A stretch of 64,000 nt of DNA, taken from contig JARKIP010000017.1 of NCBI GenBank assembly GCA_029990175.1, positions 14,774,001-14,838,000 of the forward strand, given 5' to 3'. Under the pieces are notes generated by a model. The model searched no databases and was not told where the DNA came from. It saw nothing but the letters and a program-made list of their open reading frames with translations. This DNA is from Petunia secreta (taxonomy: Eukaryota > Streptophyta > Magnoliopsida > Solanales > Solanaceae). Positions 47,298-59,102 of this stretch are shown in pieces (positions within the stretch are counted from its first letter, which is position 1; each line of letters begins with the position of its first letter). Made by a program: the position numbers and the translations under genes.

Positions 47298-47945
47298 TTG
47301 AATGAATACCCTATTCTTTCCCTTGAGGAATTGCTTGATAATGGTGGACCTATGTGTTGTAGTGAGGATGGTAGTGACCTTGAGGAGTCCCTAGTGGATG
47401 AGATGGATCGAATTGTATTCAATGACTCCTCAAGTGTAGATGATGACTCTAGTTTGGATGCCTCACCGTTGATAGGAAGTGGACTTGTTTTCACCAACCT
47501 TTTATTTGAAAAGGATTTTCAAAGAGGTGATGGTGTATATCAAACTAGAGAAGATTTTGGATTTAAACCTCCATGGTTTGAAAAGTTGATCTCTTTAGGC
47601 AATCCATTGTTTGGAACTCCAAGTGAGATGAGTGGTCTTGGTATTGGTTGTGTTGGACCATCTTCTAGTAGTCCTAACCTTCATTGTGTAGACTATAATG
47701 ATGAAGAACCTATTATGAAGACCTTCCTTGGGAGTTTGCCTAGTGAGGAAGATTGTGTTGGAGGTGGATTTGGAGGTGAGGAAGTCACTCTTGGTGTGTG
47801 TAAGAGTGCTTCCAAGAAGGGGAGTGGAGTATTTTATGTTAGTTGCCAATTGAATTATTTTGTTTACTCCAACCACATGTTGATTACACCTTGGGTGTTG
47901 AGCATGCCAAAGCCATTGTGTCACCGTGTGATAAAAATGCATTAA
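47298..47945 (+). pseudogene. Element X ORF 3, unknown acidic protein
   Basis: 215 codons with LSLEELLDNGGPMCCSEDGS, SSSVDDDSSLDASPLIGSG, EEPIMKTFLGSLPSEEDC and a less acidic end (CQLNYFVYSNHMLI). It is unlike the reverse transcriptase, RNase H or integrase that would normally sit here in a gypsy element. Function unknown. Confidence 0.45.
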
Positions 47946-47952
47946 AGGCTCG

Positions 47953-48512
47953 GTGTGTTGCTATGAGCTTAGAGATGATAGAGTTCTTGATTCCTTAATC
48001 TTGCATGTTGCATGTCTTATTAATATCTTTGCTTGTTATAATTGTGAGTGGTTGTCATTGTTGAGCCAAGAACTTGTTGTTTCTTTTGGAGATATAAGCT
48101 TTTTGATTAGTATTGATACTTGGCTCTATCACAAAAGTGTGATTTTCACATCACTTGCACTCACCCTTGTTGGACTTGCCTACTCTTGTAGTGGGAAGTC
48201 TTGGTATGTTGACATTGAACTTAGGGATCATAGGAATTTTGATGGCTTGATCTTGCATATTCCATATCCTACTGATCTCTTTGATGAATCTTGTGTTGAG
48301 TGCACCCATTGGAGAAGCCAAGTACTTGTTGTTTTCTTTGGAAACATGTGATTTATCATTGTTATTGATACTTGGTTATACCATAAGAATGTGTTTTCCA
48401 CACTACTTGCACTAACCTACTCTTATAGTAGGAGCTTTTGGATGTGCTTGTCTTTGGATGTATGTCTTGATGGTTTGATTTCTAGGACGAAATCCTTTCA
48501 AGAAGGGGAGGA
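47953..48512 (+). pseudogene. Element X ORF 4, hydrophobic protein with an internal duplication
   Basis: The frame runs from 47953 to a stop at 48349-48351 and continues open after it. Two copies of a segment about 250 bp long (from 47966 and 48217) share ELRD, LILH, a VV.FG block, IDTWLYHK and LALT. The end reads SRTKSFQEGED over the polypurine tract, like the extreme C-terminus of many gypsy polyproteins whose last codons overlap that tract. The copies are diverged. Function unknown. Confidence 0.45.
48498..48512 (+). promoter_or_regulatory. Polypurine tract of X
   Basis: CAAGAAGGGGAGGA directly precedes LTR C and fits the plus-strand primer of gypsy elements. Confidence 0.8.
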
Positions 48513-49378
48513 TAATATAGGAAAAATCGAGCCTAAGCGCTAACATCAAGAGTCGGGAATGAAGGATGCAAGGGTCGTGAGGTCACGAGCATTGGAGAAG
48601 CATTTGGAAGCATTTTGAAGACCAAAGGGTCAGATGACAGGCTAGGCGCCCCCCCCCCCCCCAAACAAGCAGGCGCCCCACCTAGCTTGGGAGCTCGGCC
48701 TAAGAAGGCACACTGCCTCCTCCACAGGCGCCCCGCCAAAACATTTAGGCGCTCCGCCTCTAAGGCCATGCAGCTAGGCGGGGCGCCTCTAAGCAGGCGC
48801 TCCGTCTCCCTGGCAAGTCAACCAGGCGTCCCGCCTCTTCCAGCAGGCGTCCGCCTCCCAGCTCCACCAAAGTGACATACTGTCCACTTTTCCAGGACTT
48901 CCGCCCAAATGCTAGGCCCTCCGCCTACCCCCTGTACAAGCCAAGACGAGACTTCTATTATTAGCCTAGTATTATTTACTAGTTTGACCCTGCGTGGTCT
49001 TTTTTATTATACCCAACTTGTGGGATTATTTTAGACTTTATTTAGAAGTGTGGAACACCTATATAAACCACACTTAGCCTTTACATTTCATTAGCTAGAT
49101 TTTGAGATTGAAGAATAGAATTTAGAAGAGACTAGGTCCTTCTTGTTGAAGCTTTGCTGCATGTATATCTTACTTGGAATCCATGGCGGATCAACCTAGT
49201 GTGATCCCGTGATTGGTTCAAGTTTCTTTCTCTCTCTTGGATATTCAAATCATGATTTGATTCGATTATCCTTTCTTTATTCTATTTCTGTTCTTCCCCG
49301 ATCCTTATTTCTTGGTTATCGTGTTTACCTTTTTGGCTTCCGCTATCTTTGTTGCTTCTGATCGTTTACCCTGCATCA
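48513..49378 (+). mobile_element. Element X, 3' LTR (LTR C)
   Basis: An 866-bp LTR; its start has decayed to TAATATAGG from TGATGTAGG and its end is CTGCATCA. It is followed by CCTTT (49379-49383), the right target duplication. A run of 14 C at 48649-48662 interrupts its first AGGCGCCCCGCC word. Confidence 0.9.
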
Positions 49379-52300
49379 CCTTTATTGGGTTTTTAATTCT
49401 GAAATCAATGAAAATCCATTTTCCAAAACAATCCGAGCCAAAGCAATTTTAGATGATATCTTTTGTGCAAAAGAAGAATTTCAAGAACATCGGACTCTTG
49501 CAGCAGCAATACACCTGACCGCTATACAAGAAGATGGAGATTTGAAGCCGCATTAGGTGTTCAATCAAGCCCGCCGGTATTTGTTCAAAAATTAACAACC
49601 TTTTCTTTGGAAACAGGGGCAAAATTTGTCTGCATGCTACTGAAGAATTCTACATCAAGACAAAAGGAGCAAAGCAAATTGTTAAGGCTCCGCACAGTTT
49701 TAGAACTCACGATTTTTTCTTTGAGTGCAGGAATTCCACAAAAGCAGTAGAATAAGGAGAACTAGCAAACCATCAGTTCCTCGAAGATTATTCGCCTTGT
49801 CGCATATGTAGAGAAAATCTATCTCTTTCTTTGCCCTTACAGCCTTTTCTTTATCATTCACTTGTTTTCCAACGCATTTACTTTAAATTTTGCAGGAATT
49901 AAATATCGGATTCAATATGGACCGAGGGCAGCATTCAACACTTTGCAGCATTATCAATACAAGCAACAGAACCCCAGCTTTGCTTATTCGTTTTGCATTT
50001 TCTCACCTTAATTAATCTGATTTGTAACTTTATTTTGCAGGCTACTATCACATTTAGGCTCGTTCACCTTATAAATGAACGTTTTAGGCTCGTTCGCCTT
50101 ATAAATGAACATTTTAAGCTCGTTCGCCTTATAAATGAACGTCTTAGGCTCATTCTCCTTAAAAATGAACATCTTAGGCTCACTCGCCTTATAAATGAAC
50201 GTTTTAGGTCCGTTCGCCTTATAAATGAACACTTCGAGTTCATCCACCCATAAATAGGATATGCAGGCTTCCGAGTTGTGTTAGGACATTGGATGCTTTG
50301 ATCCGACGCCTTATTATTTTATCAGTTGAATGGAACACGGTCCAAGATTGCATTGCAGACTACTTCTTCATGATTTAAAGCATTATGCTAAATCAAGGTT
50401 TACTGCCGAAAGGCGGCATTTTTATTTCCTATATTTCTTACAAATTGTTAAGCCTATCTATCGCTTTATGGGAACGTTTACTAAAGATCCATTGTTGTAA
50501 TTTGCAGATATTTCCAAGGTTGAAGAAGTACCTGCTTTAATGAGTTTTGTGTCTTTTGCTCTACCTTATGGTTTACGCTCGTTCGCCTTACAAATTAATG
50601 TTTTAGGGTCGTTCGCCCTATAACTGAACGTTTTAGGCTCGTTCGCCTTATAAATAAACGTTTTAGGCCCGTTCGCCTTATAAATGAACATTTTAGGCCT
50701 GTTTGCTTTATAAATGAATGATCCGGGTTCATCCACTCGTAAATTGGATATGCAGATTACTTCAAGACGCTCTGGAACATTGGATGCTTTAACACTGGAT
50801 GTCTCATTTGCTTTATCAAATGATTGGAGCACAGTTCAAGATCAAATCGCAAATTGCCACTAGATGATTAAATCATTACGCTTAATTACGGGTTATTGCC
50901 GAAAGACGGCATTTATATATCCTATAATTCTTGCAAATTGTTAAAATATTAGTTTCATTTCTATTCCACTATGAGAACACTTACTAAAATTCCATTGAGA
51001 TATTGCTAAGTTTGAAGATGCACGCGCATTAATGAATTTTGTGTCTTTTACTTTATCTTATGATTTAGCTCGTTCGCCTTATAATCAAACGTGTTAGGCT
51101 CGTTTGCCTTATAAATGAACATTTTGAGCCTGTTCACCTTATAAATGAACAATTCGGGTTCATCCACCCATAAATGGGATATGCAGGTTTATTTCAAGTT
51201 GTATTGGGATGCTGGAGGCTTCGTAACCAGACGCCTCATTGGTTTTAACAGTAGAATGTAGTGCAGTCTAAGATTGCATTGCAGACTACCTTTTCATGAT
51301 TTTAAAGCATTATGCTTTATCATGGTTTGTTGCCGAAAGGCGGTATTTTTATTTCCTATATTTCTTGCAAATTGTTAAACATAGCCATTTCATTTCTATT
51401 TTGTGATTTGCAGATATTACTAAATTTGAAGAGGTTCTCGCTTTAATGAGTTTTGTATTTTTCAATTTATCTTACATATTTTAGGCGCGTTCGTCTTATA
51501 AATGAACGATTAAGGCTCGTTCGCCTTATAAATGAACGTTATAGGCTCGTTCGCCTTATGAACGAACATTTTAGGCTCGTTCACCTTACAAAATGAACGT
51601 CTTAGGCTCGTTCGCCTTATAAATAAACGTTTTTAGATTCGTTCGTTTTATAATTGAGCATTTTAGGTTCGCTGACTTATAATTGGACGTTTTAGGCTCG
51701 TTCGCCTTATAAATAAACCTTATGTTACCTGCGTAGGTTATAGATTAGCCAAGTCAACTTGAGGCATAATGTCTCGTTAGTCGACTTATCTTGTAACAAC
51801 CTTGCATTATGCAATTCGTACCCGCTTTACTTATTGTTTTGCTTTACTGTTTCAGAATAATAATCAGCCTAGAGGTTCCCCAGGCGGAGCGCCTCGTCAG
51901 CTGATTGAAGGAAGAACTTATCAATAATACCGTAATCTGCATTTACAAATTTATGTTATTGCTTTACTCTATTCCTTATTCTGATTATTAAAGTTTTATT
52001 AGCAGTTACTCGCTTACTATTTGTCAAGATTGTTACAAAATTTTAGCAGCACCACAGCAACATATGGAGCTTTCTCTTAGTAGTGAACTGAGAAAATCGT
52101 TGATATGAGCTAGAATCGTCAACGAGGATCTGAAGAATCGCACTCGAATAAGCAAATCTAACCTAATCTTTCATTCCAGATTTGGGGTCAGTTTGAATTC
52201 TTTCCTATTCATGCGGCCTTTTCTATCGATCGTGCGAGTTTTCGTATCTAAGTGTCGTCGAACTATATATGGCCTGATTCTCTTTCAGCCCGAGATATGT

Positions 52301-52440
52301 AGGCAACTCGAAAACTAGAGTTCTGCCATGTCCATAAGCCTCGCATTTTGGTCTTTGAAATCGAAGTCTTTGGCTTTATCGTGACAAAATTGGTTTATAG
52401 TCAACTTCTTTACCATGAAAAATCTTTCATCCTTTTCCGG
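49379..52440 (+). mobile_element. 3' region of element Y, repeat-rich
   Basis: Y resumes after X with no pol genes. A non-coding stretch to 50050 is followed by the tandem and higher-order repeats and then by a unique part to the polypurine tract. Because gag is followed at once by 3' untranslated sequence, Y seems to have lost pol before X arrived. Confidence 0.65.
50040..51722 (+). repeat. Higher-order repeat: 30-bp blocks within 430-490-bp units
   Basis: A 30-bp word, TTAGGCTCGTTCGCCTTATA plus AATGAACGTT, is repeated in blocks at 50056-50250, 50574-50732, 51066-51165 and 51481-51720. Between the blocks are three alignable spacers with GGATATGCAG, GGATGCTT and GCCGAAAGGCGGCAT (50405, 50898, 51332). 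Confidence 0.9.
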
Positions 52441-52455
52441 GTAAAGAGGGGAAAC
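52441..52455 (+). promoter_or_regulatory. Polypurine tract of Y
   Basis: GTAAAGAGGGGAAAC sits against the start of the right LTR (TATCGACATCC, from TGTTGACACCC). Confidence 0.8.
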
Positions 52456-54447
52456 TATCGACATCCAATTTTGTCCTGAAATTTTTTAAAGTTAATAAAT
52501 TATGGTAATATTTTATAATTGAGGTTAAATTTGAAAATAAAAATAAAAATAATGATAATAAAAGAGGATCAATTGAAATTTCAAGGAAAGTGCTAAATTT
52601 GCAAAATCCTTCCAATTTTAACCCTCCCGTGCAACCCATTTGCTTTTTTTTTTTTTTTTTTTATTAACTCTAAAAATTGAGGCCAAATCCGCTCACACCC
52701 TAAGCACTAGCCTATTTGGGCAAATCACCTATAAAATTATACACTCACACATTTACACCATCAGAACCTATTTTTCCTCAATACCCTGACCCGTTTTCGA
52801 ACCTCCTTCCTCAACCCGTTTCCTCCCAAAATTCAATCCTAATCAGTCCAAAATCCAACTCAGCTAGTCCCCATTCCTTTTCTCTCTCACCAGTACAACG
52901 TATACTTAATCTCATCCATCTATTTCAAACTTTGATTGAATCCAAATCTTGGATCAGTTTCTTGGAGATAAGGTTGAGAGAGGTGTAAGTTTTTACCCTT
53001 CTCACCATTTTCTCACAAGAGATGGATCAAAAAAAAAAAAGGGGGGGGGGGGGGGGGGGGGGTATCTCCAAATTCAAGGAGGTAAAATCCTAGATTTTTT
53101 TACTATATATTTTTCATTTTCAGGGTTTTAGGGGGGTTCCAAGTTTTATATGATTGAAAACGGCAGCACTTAAGATTCTGAGATTTTTTACTCATTTTCT
53201 TTCCTAAAATATACTATTAAGATAATATTAGTGAGGGTTGAATCTGGTTCTGGGAAACATACTTCAGTCTACTCCATCATCTTTGAGTTTCGAGTTGATC
53301 GCTTCACTTCGCCGCCTTAGCTCACTGCTCAAAAGCAGGTGATAAGCCTTGCCGCTTTTTACTTGAAGTATATTTTTTTTAGTCATTCGTTTGTTAATAT
53401 CTTTTCTTAACTTGCTGCAAGGTAACAAAAATCAGTACATGTGTGCCTGTTAAAATGACTTTAAACTATTTTCTCTTTTAGCATAAAACTTGAAACTTTT
53501 GATTAGAAATGACCGTTTGAATTAAAGTACCCAACTTTATGCTAAGTTGAAGTTCTTATCAGCTTAAAGTGGTTGAAATCAACTAATAAAGAGGAAGTTT
53601 GGATCTTATTTGCTGATATTGATTTTTTTTTTTGGTCTAAAGAACATTCAGGAACCATGAGTTTTAAGATCATACTTTGAAGTTTAGTCTCACTTGATAA
53701 TGAAATCTTATTGATGATATTAGTTCACTACTGCATTCTGTCCTTTTGTTTCCCTGTTATACTCATGTTTTCCTTTTGGATATGTATGTGTAGAGTTGAT
53801 AAAGTGGATCTTGGCCTCTGTTTGGGTTCTGTATTGGTGTGTATTAGAGGTGTATTTTTAGGTTGGTGTTTGTTCAAGGTGTAGGAAGGGTGCAGGGGTC
53901 TTGTGTGGTTACAGGAAGTATGTAGGTGGTTGTTCCATCAATGTTTAGCAGGTCTGGTAGGTGTTTCAGGTGTGTAAGGGTATGCTTTATTCGGGCCAGG
54001 ATGTGCATGAGAGGGAGATAGGGCTGCAGGTAGTGTGAGGTTGGTAGATGTGATGGAGATGGTAATGAGAGTAGCATTAGGAATGCAGTAGTGGGTCTGT
54101 TTGAAGCTGTAAAGGGGGTGCAGGTTTGGTCCAGAGGCTGTGGTGTACTGAGGTTTAGGAATTGTTTTGGTCTATGTCCAGGATGGTCATTGGCTTATGA
54201 ATGTGGAGGTGCATGAATGTAGATGTGTGTGTGAGCATGTCTGCATGTGCAGGTATGTATGCAAGTTCCAGGAGGAGTTAGGGGATTATTAGAGGCAGTG
54301 CAGGTGTGTGTGGATGATTTTGAGTCCATGTTAGTATCTGTTAGTAGCAGTAGGTGATGGGGTCATGCTTGGAGCTAGCTTGGGAGGCCTGTTTGTGTAG
54401 GTGGTCTGTTTGTGCCTGAATGAGCGTGTGTATGTATGCAGGCTGTT
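52456..54447 (+). mobile_element. 3' LTR of element Y, truncated by Z
   Basis: Collinear with 28489-30580. It lacks the TG/TA microsatellite of the left copy and has gained a G run at 53041-53062. It stops at GCAGGCTGTTC near 54448, where the left copy goes on for another 1.6 kb. No target duplication can be checked because the rest is gone. Confidence 0.85.
53029..53062. repeat. A-run followed by 22 G
   Basis: About 12 A are followed by 22 G. The left LTR has a short mixed purine stretch here (AAAAAAAGGAGAGGGG). This could be real expansion or a base-calling artefact. Confidence 0.9.
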
Positions 54448-54462
54448 CCGGCAACGGCGCCA
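54448..54462 (-). promoter_or_regulatory. Partial primer-binding site of Z, first unit
   Basis: On the - strand TGGCGCCGTTGCCGG follows the LTR end after AGTTTT. This is the usual Athila-type site, complementary to an aspartate-type tRNA 3' end. It breaks off at about base 15 into Y sequence. Confidence 0.7.
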
Positions 54463-54468
54463 AAAACT

Positions 54469-55740
54469 TGTCGCTCCAAACGCACACGCAAGTATATGCG
54501 GTCGATCAAGTAATAAAGTGATAAGAAAGTATCGTTCCCACGAGGACTATTGATTAACTATTAACTAGACAAACTTCAATTCAAGTATTGTTCAAGCGAG
54601 TTCAACCAGATTTCAAGTTGTGTTTAATTAACTAATTAACTAAAAGTAATAGAAGTAAATGGAATGCAAGACAATTGAAGAGTTCTAGATATCAGTGAGA
54701 GGAAATATTCCAGGATTATGGGACGATCACCAATCCAGTTGCACTCATCCGCTAATTGAATTAATTTTACTTATCTGAGTTGCTAATCACAAGGTTAATA
54801 CTACTCACAGGACTCTTTTGATACTCTGCTCACCTATTCAAGCCAACCTAACACCTATATGTCTATGGAATTAGAATTAACAAGAATGCATGTGTTTTTC
54901 CTGTAAATTGATTAAGCGTGACTGTTAGGTATATTTCTATCCTAACCGCGAAACCATTCCCCGATGCCCGGGTTCAAGAACACGCTTTATTTAATTCTAT
55001 TGCAACCTACGGTTCCCACTTTCGAATTCAACCTTAGGTTCATGGATAATACTTAACAACTGGCCAGGAAATTAAGTAATTCAAAGCAGAATTAAATAAA
55101 CAACTCAATCTGATAAATTTAATAGAATTCAACCAACTTCAGAGTACAACTTTCATGGTTAACCCATAACCCTAGAATAATAGAGTTTAGCTACTCATAG
55201 ACAAGTTAGCTTTCTCACAAAATAATCTAGAATTCATGAAACAATAAAGAGGGAAGAAGAATTACAACTCAATTGATGAATCTCCGTTCTCTAGCCTCTA
55301 CTATAGTTCTTGCCTTCAAAAATACGTAATGGAATAAGAAAATAGCGTTACAAGGGTTTTAATCCTAGGAAATATGCCTATTCCCACGTTTTTAGCTAAT
55401 TCTGGTAGCTCTGGGACTAGTTTACGGCGCATACACCGGAGCATGCCAAGCATTCCTGGCTGTATGCGCTCCTTTTCCCAATTTCTTGACTATTTGCACT
55501 CTTCCCGGACCATACAGCCTAGCATGCCAAGCATCCATGGCTGTACCCATCACCCATCGCTCCGTCTTTGTTCTTGTATAAATCACGCTCCAATTTCCTT
55601 CAATTCGCTCCTAAAACATCCAAACACCTCAAGTTAGCACTTTAATATAAATCACACATTGTTGGGCACATAATATACTGAAAATAACTCAAAAGATATA
55701 AGAAATCAATGCCGAGACATAAGATATACGCCCAACATCA
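54469..55740 (-). mobile_element. Element Z, LTR 1
   Basis: A 1272-bp LTR, + strand TGTCGCTCCAAACGC to CGCCCAACATCA, in reverse orientation. The right side carries ACACCCCACACTTAAAC; on the - strand that is a GTGTGGGGTGT purine-rich tract against the LTR start, so it is the 3' LTR for the internal region to its right. At its left it also has its own primer-binding site, so it serves two units. Confidence 0.88.
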
Positions 55741-58700
55741 ACACCCCACACTTAAACTTTGTTCGTCCCCGAACAAACAAACTCAACAATACCCTAACTT
55801 CAAATAAGACTCAAGACACTATCTAACTTTCATTCCTAACAGAGCAACTCAACAAAAACATCTATACCTGTGACCGTGGTCGATACCAACAATTAAACCT
55901 TCTCACATGCATCTTTCTCAAGCGCTTCCTCATATTCACAATACCAAAAGATTCCAAACATTTAAAAACAATCGAACAACCAAATTATAACATCCTAACC
56001 TCAATAACAGACTCTGTGCAACCAAGTTTCTCAAGCCCGCTCACTTACCTCAACTGAGAGTCTAATAAAATTACCTACCCTTCATGAATCAAGTGCCCTC
56101 ACAACAAATCAGAAGAAGTAGTCCAATACTCACAAGATATTGTAATTAATTTCAGGACTTTATAGATCGAAAAAATTCACTCAACTCTCAGAAAGAAGTT
56201 CACATGCCACACAAGAAGTACCATAAGCTTGCTCTTTGTGTAAATCTCCACTAATGTAAGTCTACTCAACTCAAAATCAAATAGGATTTATTAAAGGTTG
56301 TAATGAAGGCTGCGGGTCAGGTAGGATAGATATAGATAAAGTGACTAAGTCTCCCTAAGCACTTACAAAACATCAATTTTAGCACACTTCCTCCTTTTAA
56401 AAACTCATCCCTTTTCAATTTCAAGCAACATCCAATCTTTCCCTTTTTATTTACGACATTGAATATTTTTCAGCTCACAAAAAGTGCTCTTTTCATTATT
56501 TTTTTCAACTTCCAAATTTTTTTCCTACTTGATAGTTTGCCAGGCTATCAAGTAATTTTTTTTTTCACTTTTTTTTCTTTTCACAAACACTTCTTTTACA
56601 TGACGACTGGCACCAATTCACAAACCATCCATTTCTCTAATCTTAGCTATTTAAGCTCATTGTTCATATAAGTGCTTAAGGAGATAGGGTGTTCAAAAGA
56701 AATAGGTAATTCATTTCAAAACAGGTCAAGGCTTGTAATATGGCTACCAATAAACAGGATAAAGGCTCAAAGGAGCTGACTAGGGTCAATCAAGTATAGG
56801 GTAGGCTAGAAAATCTCAAACGGGTCAAGAAAGGCCTATAATCATTTTTCAACCTGAGCAAAACCTAGGATTTCGCTTCAACCACACTCCGGGCAAGTTC
56901 TAGACTCAAGTGAAAAGCATGGAATACAACAAATACCTCACTCACACAATGGCACATGACTCACTCAAGACGACTCAATTCGGACTCTCAAACCAAAGTA
57001 GTTAAATAGGCTCGAAGAATAAAGCGTAAAGCACTTAGCACACAAGAGTCAAGAAACTGAGCCTAGGCGTCACAAACAAGGTTATTCACTGTTGGCACAA
57101 TTTATTTCAAAAACTTACAAGGAAGGCATTTCAATCCACGTGCTCAGGTCTAAATATGTTAGTATCAAACAAGTCACAAGGCACCTAGACTCCAAACTCG
57201 AGTTTTTTTCTACTCTTTTCTTTTCTTCTAATACTACAATGGACTAAAAGTATCTAAGAAAAATAAAAAGTACCCAGTTCAAGTGTACATCCCATGGAAA
57301 AGAACCGATGTCAAAAGAAAAACCACGGGGGATTATTGTCTACTCTAACTATGCTAAAATAAACTAAGAAAAGACTAACTATTTTTGGATTTTCTTATTT
57401 TCTATTTTTTTTAATGTTTTTGAATAATTATAACTAAAGTAGAAAGCAAGAAATAAATAAACAATGTCAATTGACAAAAATAAAAATAGTAATAAGCAAA
57501 ATATAGGAATTTCCCACCCCACACTTAAAATTGTGCAATGTCCTCAATGCACTCTACAATATAAACAAGGGTGGTAATAGAGGTACTCAGACTTCCCTCA
57601 TTATCGCGCACATAGCTTTTCATGCCAGAATACTCATTGAAACCAACTAGTGCGTGCAAACGGGGATCTAGCACCCCCGCACTTATAGCTGAAGTGTATT
57701 TCACATTCAATCAATTTATTCTCATAGTACACTCATGGTATCATTCGCGAGGCACTCAGACTTCCCTCGACGCACACTTCTTTATTCGAAACAATTCTCA
57801 TGATTAAAATTCACCAAAGTGTGCAAACGGGGTCTCCACACCCCACACTTGTGCTCTACTTCATCTAAAAAATATGGAGAAATATTATCTTAAGCAAAAC
57901 AATAAGAGGAGCCCGTGAATTGCACAACGGGGCATTGGCTCGCTCAATTAAGGTGCAAAACAACACTCCTAGTGTATGAATAATGTGCATTGAGCACCGT
58001 TCAAGTGAAAACCACTTTAAACTCAGCCTCTCGCCCTAATTCTAACTAATATATGTTCAACTAATACCCCCTAATTGATTTGGCTACTCAGACTTCGCCA
58101 AATACTTCAAATTGTTCATTGGAGAATTTCATCAAACACCTTACGTGCAGTAAATTAGACAGCTTGTGTATACACTTTTTGTTATTGTTTGGACCTCCCA
58201 ACTCCAGGAGCTTACATATATACACATCATGGTGCATCACCGCACCCCCCACAGCAAATACCAATAAAAAAGAATCAATTTTTAACATGTTTTCATCACA
58301 ACTCGAAGTAAAAACTACACCTAAAGGGAGAGGGGAATGGGAACAATTTTATCACGACCAACAGTTGGTCGTAGCTTCAGGGATGAGGGAGAAGCCCAAG
58401 AGAGAAGGTAATATGAGAAGAAATCGAACCTGGGAAGCCAAAAAAAATTCAGCCGCTATGCTTTTGTTTCTTTCCCGTTTTTTTGTTCTTGTTTTTGTTT
58501 TTCTTTCTCTGTTCTGTTTGGTTTTGTTTTTGTGTTGTTGTGTGCGTTTGTGTTTAGCAAGTAAAGGAGTAGAAGGAAACTTACCTCCTCCATACAGTGC
58601 CCCGCGCCACCAGCCCGCAACACTGTTAGATTTTTTTTTTTTTAAATAATTCAGCTGCGCATACAGCCCCAGGCGCGACGCGCAGGGGGCTGTTCTGAAG

Positions 58701-59102
58701 GAAATTTTCCAAAACAGTGGCCAGTGCCTTGGTCTGCCAACACTGCCTTCGTTCCGCACAATTTTTCAAAATTTTCCACTGGGCACAGCCAAACATGCGA
58801 CGCATGCAAGGCTGTGCTGGCCTCTAATCAGTTTTTTTTCTTTCTATTTTGTTGTCCGCGACCGGCCAATTTCGTTGTTCCATCTGATTTCGAGCCTCGG
58901 GATCCTGTAAAAATACTACACAAACACGTTAAACGCATCAAGTTCCCATTTTTTTTTCTTTTCTATTTTTTTTATTTTGTTTTATTTTTATTTTAAATGA
59001 AAATTCGAATTAACTAACTCTAAAAATGAAAACATGGGTTGCCTCCCATGAAGCGCTTGATTTAACGCCGCGGCACGACGTGTACAAACTTTACTTTTTC
59101 CT
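55741..59102 (-). mobile_element. Element Z internal region, non-coding part (unit 1)
   Basis: About 3.4 kb with no pol domain. It has diverged repeats with ACTCAGACTTC (57580, 57750, 58085) and GTGCAAACGGGG (57655, 57820). ORFs here, including 58080-58649 (+) and 58352-58759 (-), differ between strands and match nothing I know. Confidence 0.7.

Noticed and set aside
50056..51720. Evenly repeated 30-bp words, superficially like a CRISPR array
   Set aside because: The repeats are contiguous with no unique spacers, lie in a plant retroelement 3' region and have no cas genes nearby.
58080..58759. Overlapping ORFs on both strands in Z (189 and 135 codons)
   Set aside because: They oppose each other, show composition-driven runs and have no recognisable domain.
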